Part shown: positions 25,629 to 35,197 of the stretch, piece after piece | How the letters are laid out: each line of letters opens with the position of its first letter | Numbering within the stretch: the stretch's first letter is position 1 | Assembly: GCA_016124945.1 (NCBI GenBank) | Contig: WGMT01000031.1 | Coordinates: forward strand, 62,001 to 126,000 | DNA: 64,000 bases | Origin: a bacterium | GTDB taxonomy: Bacteria; Chloroflexota; Anaerolineae; Caldilineales; Caldilineaceae | Reading direction: 5' to 3' | Notes under the pieces: model-generated | Databases searched by the model: none | Told to the model about the DNA's origin: nothing | The model's input: the letters and a program-made list of their open reading frames with translations, nothing else | Translations under genes and position numbers: made by a program

Positions 25629-27671
25629 ATGGAAGAACACGTTGCCGTTTACATCGACTTTGAAAACATTGCTATTTCGGCAGAAGAAGCGTATGGACGT
25701 TGCGATCTCGACAAAGTTTTAGAAGTTGCCGCCAAGTATGGACGCTGTGTCCTCAAAAAAGCATATGGTGATTGGACCCGCTTCAGCCGCTACCGACAGG
25801 AATTGATCGAACACGCCATCGACCTCACACAGCTTTTCCGCTATGGTTCCTACTCAAAGAAAAACTCAGCCGATATTGTAATGGCCGTAGACGCGCTGGA
25901 AACCGCAATTACACGGCCGGGCATCAGCACCTTTGTCCTCGTTACAGGGGACAGCGATTTCAGCGCCGTGGCGCGCAAATTGCGCGAGTACGGCAAACAC
26001 GTTATCGGCATTGGTCTGCGCGACGCCACCAGTGACGTCCTCGTGCGCTCGTGCGATGAGTTCATCATCTACGACACCCTTGTTGACGGCGAAGACAGCA
26101 CCACCAACTACGACATCGAACAAGCGCGCCAACTTCTGCTCACCGTGGTACAACAACTAGGCTCCCGTTCTAAAGAGACGGCAATGCCAATCAACGTGGT
26201 GCGTCAGGAAATGGTGAAGCTCGACGCCGATTTCGATGAAGCCGCCCTTGGCTTCCGCCAGTTCCGCTACTTTATTGAAGCGCAGAAAGATCTGGTGTCG
26301 GTACAGTTCAGCAACAACGGCTACTACGTATCCTTACGCTCCACACTTGTGGCGCGGGCCGAAATCGACCACACATTACAATATCGCACGGCGCTGAATA
26401 CGTCGGGCTTCCGTCTGGTGGAACAGCACACACGCCAGGACGTGCTTCAGAATCTCTACACCCTGCTTGCGGCTGAGCCCGGTGTCTACACCCTTACCGA
26501 CGCCGTGTTGCAGCTCAAAGAAAACTACGACGCCGAAAATATCCTGCGCTCACGCGATGAGATCCAAGATGTCGCCAAGTTGCTCAAGATGGCGGCGGTG
26601 CTCGAACCGCACCCACAGTCATGGGAATTGGATACGCTGACGCTGCGCAAAGAACTGTCGATCCAGGATTTTGTACGCCAGTGTGAGAGCGTCTACCTGA
26701 CGGTACTGTTGCAGAAGAACCTCGATCTGCGCTCCTCTCTGCTCTCCACGTTGCTCTACGGCAAAGCCGACCGCGAAGACGAAGTACGTCAGCTCAAACA
26801 GTTGGCACAGGCCAATCAAGCCGACGCAGACACACCGGCGCAGTCGGTAAACAATGGCTACGTCTGGCCCCGTCACCTGGCAGAGAGCCCCGAAGTGCAG
26901 ATTGTCCTCACCGATCTCACAAACTGGTCGCTCGACGAGGAAGCCAGCCTCGACGCCGCCACCCGCCTCAACAACCAGGGGCTGCGCATCCGCACCGCAG
27001 ATTTTGAACGGGCCCGCGTCTATTTCCTCAAAGCGGCAAAGATGATGTATGAAATGCTCAACAACCGCCAGCCAGGTGCCAGCCTGATGGATTTAGAGTG
27101 GTATCTAGCCAGCTATTGTGCCGCCACCGCCGGCGCCCACTTCTCGCGGCATAACTACGCGCAAGCCTTCCACTACTATCTGGCGTTCTTCGCCCTGGTC
27201 AAAGAGACGGAACCAGTATGGGACAAGGTGCGCAAACTGGTGCCGCCCATGCTTTCATTCTACTTCACGATTGCGCCCAACGAACACAACGATCTGCTCA
27301 AAGTGTCGCCAGGACGCACCCACCCGGCGCGGCTGGCGGTGTTACTGCACAACCACCGCAACCCCGAAGTACGCCGCCGCTGGCTGGAGATGGTACGCGA
27401 ACTGGTGAAGATCAACTCGCCGTTGCTGCGCGGCATTATTCAGCGCCTGGCCTTTTTAGAGGAAGAAGACCAATTGACCGGTTCACGGCAGACACGCCGC
27501 ACGTTGACCCGTCTCATCAACAACGAGACGGTGAGCGCCGATCCGCTACTCGACGCTAACGGCGCCGATGTCGATGATTTTGTCCTTGAGGACGGTGACG
27601 ACATCACCCACGACATCGGAGACGACAACTTCGGCAACGGCGTGTCAGAGGCAGAGACGTTCCGAATCTGA
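25629..27671 (+). CDS. NYN-domain (PIN-like nuclease) protein with LOTUS/OST-HTH domain
   Basis: 680 residues from ATG 25629 (MEEHVAVYIDFENIAIS); the frame also allows a start at 25518. Residues 1-150 are a NYN/LabA-type domain with acidic nuclease residues Asp10, Asp82, Asp108 and Asp110 (VYIDFEN, SADIVMAVD, VTGDSDF). Residues ~163-240 form an OST-HTH/LOTUS domain (QARQLLLTVVQQLG through NGYYVSL). A second OST-HTH-like stretch may lie at ~275-350. The remaining ~300 residues include helical repeats (residues ~430-560) of unknown type and an acidic tail. NYN plus LOTUS proteins are thought to act in RNA processing or turnover. No partner gene is adjacent. Domain call secure, biological role unknown. 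Confidence 0.9.
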   Translation: MEEHVAVYIDFENIAISAEEAYGRCDLDKVLEVAAKYGRCVLKKAYGDWTRFSRYRQELIEHAIDLTQLFRYGSYSKKNSADIVMAVDALETAITRPGISTFVLVTGDSDFSAVARKLREYGKHVIGIGLRDATSDVLVRSCDEFIIYDTLVDGEDSTTNYDIEQARQLLLTVVQQLGSRSKETAMPINVVRQEMVKLDADFDEAALGFRQFRYFIEAQKDLVSVQFSNNGYYVSLRSTLVARAEIDHTLQYRTALNTSGFRLVEQHTRQDVLQNLYTLLAAEPGVYTLTDAVLQLKENYDAENILRSRDEIQDVAKLLKMAAVLEPHPQSWELDTLTLRKELSIQDFVRQCESVYLTVLLQKNLDLRSSLLSTLLYGKADREDEVRQLKQLAQANQADADTPAQSVNNGYVWPRHLAESPEVQIVLTDLTNWSLDEEASLDAATRLNNQGLRIRTADFERARVYFLKAAKMMYEMLNNRQPGASLMDLEWYLASYCAATAGAHFSRHNYAQAFHYYLAFFALVKETEPVWDKVRKLVPPMLSFYFTIAPNEHNDLLKVSPGRTHPARLAVLLHNHRNPEVRRRWLEMVRELVKINSPLLRGIIQRLAFLEEEDQLTGSRQTRRTLTRLINNETVSADPLLDANGADVDDFVLEDGDDITHDIGDDNFGNGVSEAETFRI

Positions 27672-27683
27672 ACCTGAAAAACT

Positions 27684-27757
27684 ATGAATGAAGAATAAAG
27701 AATGGGTAGAGGCGAAACATCCTCTACCCATTCTTTATTCTTCATTCATTGTTTTTT
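27684..27757. terminator. Bidirectional terminator: 29-bp perfect hairpin with AATAAAGAATGGG units
   Basis: Arms 27684-27712 and 27721-27749 are perfectly complementary over 29 bp, with an 8-base loop. The + side is followed by GTTTTTT and the minus side by AGTTTTT, so both convergent genes (NYN and LLM) get a U-tract. The arm shares 17 bases (AATAAAGAATGGGTAGA) with the hairpin at 43943-44023. Confidence 0.92.
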
Positions 27758-27761
27758 CGCT

Positions 27762-28670
27762 TCAGAGTAGCGTCTTTGCCAACAGTTCCAGACCGTCCAT
27801 GTCGTCCAGATCAAGCCACTGAATCATGAGACGTTCGACGCCGGCTTCTTCCAGGAGATCGACTTGCTCGGCAACGGCTGTGGGCGTGCCGATTAGCAGG
27901 CCGCGGGCTTGTAACTGATCGCGGTCGCGCCCCTTTAGTTTCTCGGCCAGATCAGCGTCGGTCTTCCCCATTACAATCCCCGTCATCAACGAGCGGCGCA
28001 CATCGGCCACGTTGCGTCCTTGCGCCACCAGCAAGGAATCGAGGTGGGCGTTGAGTTGGGCATACCGTCGCGCCGGCACGAAGACACCGTTCCACTCGTC
28101 CGCGTACTTGGCGGCTAGCGGTAGCGTTCGCTTTTCGCCATTGCCCCCAATCAAAATAGGTGGCCCACCAGGACGGCTGGGCCGCGGCAGCAAGATGGCG
28201 TCCTTCATCTGAAAGTATCCACCCTCGAAATCTACCGGCTCGTTGCTGTTCAAGAGGCGTGAGATCACCTCAAGCCCTTCTTCAAAACGATCGAAACGCG
28301 CTGGGACATCAAGCAGATCCCAGCCGTAGTTGGTGTGTTCGCGTTCCTGCCAGCCTGCACCGAGCCCCAGGATCAGCCGACCATCGCTGAGATCGTCCAC
28401 AGCGGTGGCCATGCGCGCCGTCATGGTGGGGTGGCGAAACGAAACCGGCGACACCAGTGGACCAAATTCGATGCGCTCGGTATTGTCGGCCAGCCATGTC
28501 AACGACACCCACAACTCCAACGAATCTTGATCGGGGGGCGAGCCGTTGGTGTAGTGATCAGAACGGGTCAGTGCCGAGAACCCGAGATATTCGACCGTTC
28601 GCACGATCCGCTTCCAGCGCGGCCAGTTTAGCCCGTTCTGCCCTTCGATGTTGATGGCGATTTCAGGCAT
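27762..28670 (-). CDS. LLM-class (luciferase-like) oxidoreductase, probably F420-dependent
   Basis: 302 residues with the TIM-barrel bacterial luciferase fold. Family features are EYLGFSALTRSDHYTNG, RIEFGPLVSPVSFRHP, DDLSDGRLILGLGAGWQEREHTNYG and PPILIGGNGEKRTLPLAAKYADEWNG. These match the F420-type subgroup (GLGAGW and GG-G-K-TL patterns). It probably carries out hydride transfer with reduced F420 or FMN on an unknown substrate. No F420 biosynthesis gene is in the window. Its 3' end abuts the bidirectional hairpin terminator shared with the NYN gene. Confidence 0.92.
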   Translation of the reverse strand: MPEIAINIEGQNGLNWPRWKRIVRTVEYLGFSALTRSDHYTNGSPPDQDSLELWVSLTWLADNTERIEFGPLVSPVSFRHPTMTARMATAVDDLSDGRLILGLGAGWQEREHTNYGWDLLDVPARFDRFEEGLEVISRLLNSNEPVDFEGGYFQMKDAILLPRPSRPGGPPILIGGNGEKRTLPLAAKYADEWNGVFVPARRYAQLNAHLDSLLVAQGRNVADVRRSLMTGIVMGKTDADLAEKLKGRDRDQLQARGLLIGTPTAVAEQVDLLEEAGVERLMIQWLDLDDMDGLELLAKTLL

Positions 28671-28823
28671 GAGGTGATTCCTCCGTGTAAGGCGGTGAGT
28701 ATCTGTGGGAGCGTTACCGTGAAGCCTGCTTTGTGACGAGGGATATCATACCGCAAAAGATCGATTTGCGCACAGCAAACCAAAGCAGCCGGGTGCGTTT
28801 CAATTGAGAGCAACCGTATGCAA

Positions 28824-28860
28824 CAAGCAACGAGGAGTGGCCTGGGCCACTCCTCGTGCT
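28824..28860 (-). terminator. Palindromic hairpin downstream of the subtilase gene
   Basis: CGAGGAGTGGCC (28831-28842) and GGCCACTCCTCG (28845-28856) pair perfectly around TG, and outer CAAGCA/TGCTTG extends the stem. It lies about 80 bases past the stop codon. There is no long T-run, so it may be an RNA-stabilising or REP-like hairpin rather than a classical terminator. Confidence 0.6.
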
Positions 28861-28907
28861 TGATACAAACTGCGAACACACCAACGAAACAGTTAGCGGC
28901 GTGTCTC

Positions 28908-28943
28908 TTTACTCTTTACTCTTTACTCTTTACTCTTTACTCG
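28908..28943. repeat. GAGTAAA heptamer array at the subtilase stop codon
   Basis: On the minus strand the last codon and stop (GAG TAA) of the subtilase are the first GAGTAAA unit of an array of about five 7-mers. No complementary arm is nearby. Confidence 0.88.
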
Positions 28944-31900
28944 CTACTGCCACTACCACCTGCGACGAACGGTACGTAGACAGGCGGTGCCATGACCGAT
29001 ACATCGGTAAAGGCAGCGTCGTTGGCGGCAAATGCCCAAAGACGCAAGATACCGCCCTTGTCGGCCGGCCACGTTGTTGAAGCCATGCCGTTTATGTTGG
29101 TGACAGCAGACTTGGCGCCCACAATCTGGCCACGCACTTCGCCCGACGGATGGGCAGTCGTATGTACGTTGACGTATAGGCCTTCTGTCAGCAACAACTG
29201 CACATCGGCCGCAGAGGTGACCGTAATGGAACCAGTCACCGGGAACGAACCGGATGGGCCGTTAGCGCCTGTAGCATCGTAGAGCCAGTAGGCAACGCCC
29301 CCATTTGCACCGGCAGGGCCGCGGTGAATGTGGGCCATTGTCACCGTGGCGACACCGGTCACATCCAACGTGTAGTCGATACGGCCGGCCAGCGGATCGA
29401 CCGTCATCTCGAAGGTGCCGCTGCCGCTCGTTGTCACCGGAGGCACCTCGTTCGCGCCGCTGAGGCCAGCGGTGAAGGTGCCATTCGAGAAGATAACCGG
29501 CTGGTTCGGCCAGGCCACATTGTTCCCAAAGGTGAGCACAGCGTTAGCCGTCACCATGTCGCCAATGGTGGCCGTAATTGGGTCGGCGCTGATGCTGATA
29601 TCCACACCGGCAGGCAACGTGGAGGGCAACGTAACCGCCTGCATTTCCTTGCCCTCCATACCGTTGAAGGTTCGGTAAAGGACACCAATCTGCGAGGGCG
29701 AACGGTGTCCGACCGTCTTGGTGATGGTGCTGGTGGCCGTGCTGTTGCCCAGAACAGGAATGGAGAGTGCATCTACCGTGAAGGCAGGCGCCGCCGCATC
29801 GAAGATGTGGTAGGTGCCGTCCAGCGGAGAGATGTCCCAGGGCAGGCTGGGGTCGAAATAGAAGTCAAACGACCTAACCCGGAAGTTGAAGGCCAGATCA
29901 TTGTCAGGGACCGCGACAGGGATCACCATGGCACCGGAGTGAAGCCGCGAATCTAGCGAAAACTGTGGCGCACCGGCATTGGTGCGCAGGTTAAACAACA
30001 CCGAAACTTGCTGGCCGTTGAAGGCGCCCGTTGTGAACCAGCCTAGATCAATATTGAAAGCCACGTAGTCGTCGATGCCATCCTGGTCAATGTCGATGTA
30101 GATGTCGTGCACAACATTGATCGGATGCGAACGATTCTCGTAGGTGCCGATGGCGAAGAACAGAATGTTCTGGCCGGCAGCCGCATCGAAGACGGCGGCA
30201 TCGACGCCAACGTACTGAATGTCAACCGGCTGTGCGTCGGTCAACTTCGGCGAGACGGGGAACTGCGGGCTGATGTCCACCAACGGGTAGACTTCCACCG
30301 AGCCGGTGTAGGGTGAGGTGTTGGTAAGGTTGACCGTCGCCGTTGCGCCACCGTCTACCAGGTTGCCCAGCATCACGTCTGCCGTCTTGATGGGCAGGAA
30401 GTGGAAGGGCACGTTGGTTACCGAGAGCGTGGTGGTTTCGGTGAGGGTGATGAAACCGTCCACTTCGGCATCGGTCAGGCGGTTGCCGTCGTTGAACCGA
30501 ACGCCCGAGGTGAGTGTCCACGGCTTGAGCAAGGACGGATCAACGGCGAGATCGACGTTGAAGGTGCTGTTGCCACCGGCAGAGACACTCAACGTGGGTG
30601 TGCTGACTGTGACGGTGACGCCTGCGCCGATGTCGTCGGTGTAGCGGTAGCTGACGCCGATGTCGTAATTCTTGTCGGCAGCGCCGGTGTTGAGCACCTG
30701 TACTGTCTTGGTATCGGTGTAGACGGCGCCGATGGTTTCCACGCCGAAGGAGAGGGCCACATCGTTGTCAGCAGGCACCCAGGCAATCGTCTCAGCGGCA
30801 TTGGCGGCGTAGACGTCCAGGCGGCCGGCGCCCTGGCGGCTGATAGGATTGAGCTTGCCGTTAGGCTGATCTTCCCAGGTGGTGGTGACGGCATTGTTCA
30901 TCAAACGCGCCTTGACCACATGGGGCGGCAAGGAGCCGGAACCACCCGCCGATTCAAGCAGGAGGGCGGCAGCACCGGCCACCATCGGGGCAGCACCCGA
31001 GGTACCGCCGAAGCGGTCATATCCCTGGTCGCCTGAGTTGGCTGAAATCGAGGCGCCAGGGGCGCTGATATCGGGCTTGAGATAGTCCAGATCAAAGCGA
31101 GGGCCGCGTGAACTGCTACCGACCATGGTATCAGGCAGCGGTGTGCCAATGCTCCGATCCAAATTGACGATAGGCGTTTCATTGGCGGCCTGGGCAGCCT
31201 TGATCTTGTCGCTCGTCGCCTTATCAATGTTGAAGCCAGGGATGGTGATCTGACCAAAGAACGAACCCTGCGAACCTTCGAACGGCGCACTGGCATCGAC
31301 CAGGCCAACAAGGGCGGCAATGGCGCCCGCCTGTTGGGCAAAGTAGACCTTGTCGCTAAAGCTACAACCACCACGGTCGATCAGGGCAATCTTACCGGCC
31401 ACACTACTGGGAATCTCCGCTTGTGAACAGCCGGTGCCACCTACGAATTGGACAGTGCCCGAGACAGGTGTTGTCCACGCGCCGGACCAGGAGTAGTAAA
31501 CGACCGGGCCGGTACCGGCAATCGACGCCGGTGCAATGAGCTGGATCTCGTTGATGATCGCGCTCGGCACCGAAGACTGGGCCACGCTGATGCCCGGTCG
31601 CGCCGAGGACGGGCTGCCCACAATGAAGGGCAGATTGGCGCTGTTCCCCGCCGAAGAAACAACGACGGAACCCAGCGCAGCCAGGCGACCAACCGCCGCA
31701 TCGTTGGCTGATCTCGACTGACCATAGGGCGCACCCAACGACATGTTGACAACATCTGCGCGGTCATTGAAGAAGTTGTCGTTGTTGGGATCTGCGGCCC
31801 ATTCGAGACCCTGCAATATGGCAATACCACTACAAGAGCTGGAGACGCTGGAGCAGACCTTCACGGCATAGAAGCCAACACCCGGCGCAACACCAGGCCC

Positions 31901-32722
31901 CAGGCGAGGCGTCTGCACACCACCAACGATCGAGGCCACGTGCGTCCCATGACCATTGACACCACCGCCCTGATCGTCCATGGGGTTGTTATCCGGCAGG
32001 AGTGGACCATTCGGCCACACACTACCCATAAAGTCGTAGCCGCCGATGACCTTGGCTGTGGGATAGAGCGCCGGATCGGCCGGTTGCGAGGCTTCGGCAA
32101 TCGCCTTCTGCGTATCGGTGACGGAACCGGAACCGCCCAGGTGCTCGTGGGTGTAGTCGATGCCAGTGTCGAGCACGGCCACGGTGATGCCGCTGCCGTC
32201 GACGCCCATGCCCTGCAACGCCGTGCCGCCAACCCAATCGACGGTCTCATCGAGCATGGTGTAGTATTCACCGACGCGTGTTACGCTCACCACGCCGGGC
32301 AAGGCCATGACTTCGCGGAGCTTGTCGCTGGAGATGCGAATCGCCAGGCCATTGAAGACCTTCTGATAGTCGGCCAGGACCTCACCGCCCAGGCCACTGA
32401 TCTGATTGGCCATGTCGGCCTGTTGCGCTTGCAGCAGGCTCAACTGTGCCTGCACCGCCGCTGCGCCAACTTCGCTCGTCCAGACATCGACCAGCGTGTC
32501 AGCCTCCATTTCGACGAAGTATTCGTCGATTTCGTTGACGTCACCGCGTAGCTGGTAGCCTTCCACAGTGAGAGATTGACCATCTTCCACTGTCACCGGG
32601 GTCAGGCGATCAAGCGGCGTCCCGCCAGGGACGTCATCTTGCGCCGACACGACAACCGGTATGGCAATAAAAACGAGCAGCGCAGTCCACAATAATAGTT
32701 TGAAGATCGGGCTTCTATTCAT
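28937..32722 (-). CDS. Secreted S8 subtilisin-like protease with PA and CHRD domains
   Basis: 1261 residues. An N-terminal signal peptide (LLLWTALLVFIAIPVVVSAQ) is followed by an I9-like propeptide region to about residue 155. The S8 domain has Asp185 (AVLDTGID), His258 (GHGTHVAS) and Ser575 (GGTSGAAP). The usual Met after the Ser is Gly here. A protease-associated domain is inserted at about 395-520. The C-terminal part has beta-sandwich modules and a CHRD domain (about 1105-1225: SGANEVPPVTTSGSGTF, MAHIHRGPAGANGG, YVNVHTTAHPSGEVRGQI). The tail ends VYVPFVAGGSGSSE. It probably degrades extracellular protein. ATG follows AAGGAAGG. The final codon and stop are read from a GAGTAAA repeat. Confidence 0.93.
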   Translation of the reverse strand: MNRSPIFKLLLWTALLVFIAIPVVVSAQDDVPGGTPLDRLTPVTVEDGQSLTVEGYQLRGDVNEIDEYFVEMEADTLVDVWTSEVGAAAVQAQLSLLQAQQADMANQISGLGGEVLADYQKVFNGLAIRISSDKLREVMALPGVVSVTRVGEYYTMLDETVDWVGGTALQGMGVDGSGITVAVLDTGIDYTHEHLGGSGSVTDTQKAIAEASQPADPALYPTAKVIGGYDFMGSVWPNGPLLPDNNPMDDQGGGVNGHGTHVASIVGGVQTPRLGPGVAPGVGFYAVKVCSSVSSSCSGIAILQGLEWAADPNNDNFFNDRADVVNMSLGAPYGQSRSANDAAVGRLAALGSVVVSSAGNSANLPFIVGSPSSARPGISVAQSSVPSAIINEIQLIAPASIAGTGPVVYYSWSGAWTTPVSGTVQFVGGTGCSQAEIPSSVAGKIALIDRGGCSFSDKVYFAQQAGAIAALVGLVDASAPFEGSQGSFFGQITIPGFNIDKATSDKIKAAQAANETPIVNLDRSIGTPLPDTMVGSSSRGPRFDLDYLKPDISAPGASISANSGDQGYDRFGGTSGAAPMVAGAAALLLESAGGSGSLPPHVVKARLMNNAVTTTWEDQPNGKLNPISRQGAGRLDVYAANAAETIAWVPADNDVALSFGVETIGAVYTDTKTVQVLNTGAADKNYDIGVSYRYTDDIGAGVTVTVSTPTLSVSAGGNSTFNVDLAVDPSLLKPWTLTSGVRFNDGNRLTDAEVDGFITLTETTTLSVTNVPFHFLPIKTADVMLGNLVDGGATATVNLTNTSPYTGSVEVYPLVDISPQFPVSPKLTDAQPVDIQYVGVDAAVFDAAAGQNILFFAIGTYENRSHPINVVHDIYIDIDQDGIDDYVAFNIDLGWFTTGAFNGQQVSVLFNLRTNAGAPQFSLDSRLHSGAMVIPVAVPDNDLAFNFRVRSFDFYFDPSLPWDISPLDGTYHIFDAAAPAFTVDALSIPVLGNSTATSTITKTVGHRSPSQIGVLYRTFNGMEGKEMQAVTLPSTLPAGVDISISADPITATIGDMVTANAVLTFGNNVAWPNQPVIFSNGTFTAGLSGANEVPPVTTSGSGTFEMTVDPLAGRIDYTLDVTGVATVTMAHIHRGPAGANGGVAYWLYDATGANGPSGSFPVTGSITVTSAADVQLLLTEGLYVNVHTTAHPSGEVRGQIVGAKSAVTNINGMASTTWPADKGGILRLWAFAANDAAFTDVSVMAPPVYVPFVAGGSGSSE

Positions 32723-33204
32723 TGTTCCTTCCTTGGTTATGGCTTAGGAAAACGTGGACTCAGACAGCAACAAATATGTTTAAACAGCGGTATGGGATAA
32801 CCGCAGTGAAAACCGATGTAGCAACATTCTCCTGGTTGATGTAATTGCACGAATGCTTCACGTACAGCGCATAGTTGCCGAAAAGTGACCGACTGAGCAA
32901 GCTTGGCAAGCATCAGATGTGGGGAAACAATAAAAAGCGGGGGTATACCGTTCAGTTCTCGTCCTCCAGCTATCACATGCGACAATGAATCTACCCCATG
33001 TGGCGGTAAAACCACCTTAATTTTTCTAAATTATTGATTACGAACGATGGAAGAATTGTACCAGACATATCGAAAACGTCAACCTGAGCGGCAAAATAGA
33101 GTTGAGGTAACTAACTGTCATTATACAGGAGCTTTCCTCCCGCCCCAGGCGTACCCCTATAGGTGAAACCAATTGCAGCAGCAAAACGTATACAGGTGCA
33201 GCAG

Positions 33205-33322
33205 GGTGTCATTCAAGTTGGGGGGCGCGCCACAGTGCCAGGCACGGGCCAGTGCATCACCCATCTAAGTATGTACGTTTGGCCCGTGCCTGGCACTGTT
33301 TGCCCCAAGGTTGAATTGCACC
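33205..33322. repeat. Long hairpin with GTGCCAGGCACGGGCC core
   Basis: A perfect 19-bp core (33232-33250, ACAGTGCCAGGCACGGGCC) is inverted at 33281-33299. Imperfect pairing extends to about 45 bp per arm (GGTGTCATTCAA against TTGAATTGCACC). It resembles the 3842-3928 hairpin in size of core and in the GTGCC-GG-AC pattern. Confidence 0.85.
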
Positions 33323-33335
33323 CTAACAACGCGAA

Positions 33336-33364
33336 TTGCTCGCATCGTTCACCTTGATTATGCT
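33336..33364 (+). promoter_or_regulatory. Possible promoter of the dynamin-like operon
   Basis: TTGCTC (33336-33341), a 17-bp spacer and TATGCT (33359-33364), followed by ACAATAAT. The start codon of the dynamin-like gene is 44 bases downstream. Moderate match only. Confidence 0.45.
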
Positions 33365-33408
33365 ACAATAATCGGAATGATCGACCAGATAACGGCAAGA
33401 GGCCCCCA

Positions 33409-35148
33409 TTGCATCGTCTGTTAAGCGCTGAACAAGACAAACTACTGCGCCAGGAACGAAATCTGCTGGAGTCACTGCAAGTGACTCTGGCCCGGCTTGG
33501 CGCGCCTGAAGAGGACATCGATCTGATCCGCCAGAGCCTGAACCAGTTGGATGAGATGTTCCTGCTGGTGATTGTGGGCGAATTCAACGCCGGCAAGAGC
33601 GCCGTGATCAACGCCCTACTGGGCGAACGGTTTTTGGCCGAAGGTGTGGTGCCTACCACCAGTCAGCTTCACCTGCTGCGCTACGGCCACACCATGGAAA
33701 AGACGATCAACGAGCAAGGGATCATCGTCTTCAATCTGCCCGTGGAATGGCTGCGCGAGGTCAATCTCGTCGACACGCCGGGCGCCAACGCCGTGATTCG
33801 CCAACATGAAGCGATCACCGAGCACTTTGTCCCCCGCAGCGATCTGGTGCTTTTTGTCACCAGCGCAGACCGTCCTTACAGCGAGAGCGAACGCACATTC
33901 CTGGAGCGCATCCGCAAATGGGGCAAGAAGATCGTCGTGATCCTCAACAAGTTTGATCTGTTGGAGACCGATCCAGAGCGCGAGCAGGTGCTCGATTTTG
34001 TGCGCAAGAACGGCCAGACGTTGCTCGGTGTGGAACCACAGATCTTCCCCGTCAGCGCACGGTTAGCGTTGAAGGCGAAGCAGACGGGCAAAGACGAAGG
34101 GCCGGCATGGATCGAAAGCCGCTTCAGCGCATTGGAAGAGTTCATCCTCCACACATTGGACAGCACAGAGCGTGTGCGCCTCAAGTTAGAGAATCCCCTG
34201 GGTGTGGCGGGCAAACTGGTAGCCAAATACAAGGACGTCATCGAAGAACGGCAGAGTCTGCTGCGCAGTGACTTTCAAACCCTCGACACCATCGAAGAGC
34301 AGATCAACCTCTACCAGGCAGACATGCGCCGCGACTTCCAATACCAGAGCAGCCGCGTTGACAACGTCCTTTACGAGATGATGGAGCGCGGCGACACCTA
34401 CTTTGAAGAGACGTTACGCATCAACCGCATCTTTGATCTGGCAAACAGCGAAAAGTTGCGCGGCGAGTTTGAACGCAAGGTCATCGCCGACACCAGCCGC
34501 CAGATCGAACAGCATGTCAACGAGTTGATCGACTGGCTCATCGACAAAGATTACCGCCAATGGCAGTCGGTGATGGACTTCATCAACCGCCGCGCCTCGC
34601 AACACGCCGAGCGCATGGTGGGCCAGGTGACAGGCGATTTTGAGTTCAACCGGCAGAAGTTGCTCCAGAGTGTAGGCCGTAGCGCCCGTGAAGTGGTAGA
34701 CACCTACGATCGCGAGACGGAATCGCAAAAGCTGGCGCAAGAGATGCAAAAGGCCATCATGCAGACCACGGCCGTCGAAGCAGGCGCGCTAGGACTGGGC
34801 GCGCTGTTGGTCGCCGTCCTACATACCCCACTCTTAGACATTACCGGCATCCTGGGAGCGAGCGCAGTAGCGGTATTGGGCCTTTATGTGCTACCCTATC
34901 GGAGATCGCGTATTAAAATTGACTTACGCGAACGCATCAACGAACTGCGTGGCCGCCTTGATGCTGCGCTCATGCGCCAGTTCGAAGCCGAACTCAACCA
35001 AAGTGTCCATCGCATTCACGACGCCATTGCGCCCTACACCCGTTTCGTGCGCTTGGAACGCGAAAAGCTGGAGATGCTCGAAGCATCCTTGCGCGAGGCG
35101 GAGCAACAGTTGGTACAGATGCGCAACACCATCGGCGAAATCCGCTAA
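33409..35148 (+). CDS. Dynamin-like GTPase with central membrane hairpin
   Basis: 579 residues from TTG 33409, which follows AAGAGG; no better start gives the full N-terminal helix. The GTPase domain has P-loop GEFNAGKS (57-64), PTTS switch (82-85), DTPG (122-125) and NKFD (180-183). This is the bacterial dynamin/YeeP type used in membrane remodelling. Long coiled-coil helices follow. A hydrophobic pair near residues 462-500 (GALGLGALLVAVLH and LGASAVAVLGLYVLPY) could insert in the membrane, and a final helical bundle ends the chain. It heads a likely operon with GNAT and Nudix genes. Bacterial dynamins help maintain membranes under stress. The partner and remodelled membrane are unknown. Confidence 0.9.
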   Translation: MHRLLSAEQDKLLRQERNLLESLQVTLARLGAPEEDIDLIRQSLNQLDEMFLLVIVGEFNAGKSAVINALLGERFLAEGVVPTTSQLHLLRYGHTMEKTINEQGIIVFNLPVEWLREVNLVDTPGANAVIRQHEAITEHFVPRSDLVLFVTSADRPYSESERTFLERIRKWGKKIVVILNKFDLLETDPEREQVLDFVRKNGQTLLGVEPQIFPVSARLALKAKQTGKDEGPAWIESRFSALEEFILHTLDSTERVRLKLENPLGVAGKLVAKYKDVIEERQSLLRSDFQTLDTIEEQINLYQADMRRDFQYQSSRVDNVLYEMMERGDTYFEETLRINRIFDLANSEKLRGEFERKVIADTSRQIEQHVNELIDWLIDKDYRQWQSVMDFINRRASQHAERMVGQVTGDFEFNRQKLLQSVGRSAREVVDTYDRETESQKLAQEMQKAIMQTTAVEAGALGLGALLVAVLHTPLLDITGILGASAVAVLGLYVLPYRRSRIKIDLRERINELRGRLDAALMRQFEAELNQSVHRIHDAIAPYTRFVRLEREKLEMLEASLREAEQQLVQMRNTIGEIR

Positions 35149-35197
35149 TCCCCTGGCATCGTTCATCCAGAACCAGCCCCACCAGACAGGAGTGACC

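Larger units (their letters stand above)
32723..33408. other. Gene-free divergent spacer with hairpin and promoter-like site
   Basis: No supported gene. It holds a long hairpin (33205-33322, listed) and a promoter-like element for the dynamin gene (33336-33364, listed). The 32750-33030 part shows no repeat or motif that I recognise. Confidence 0.55.
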
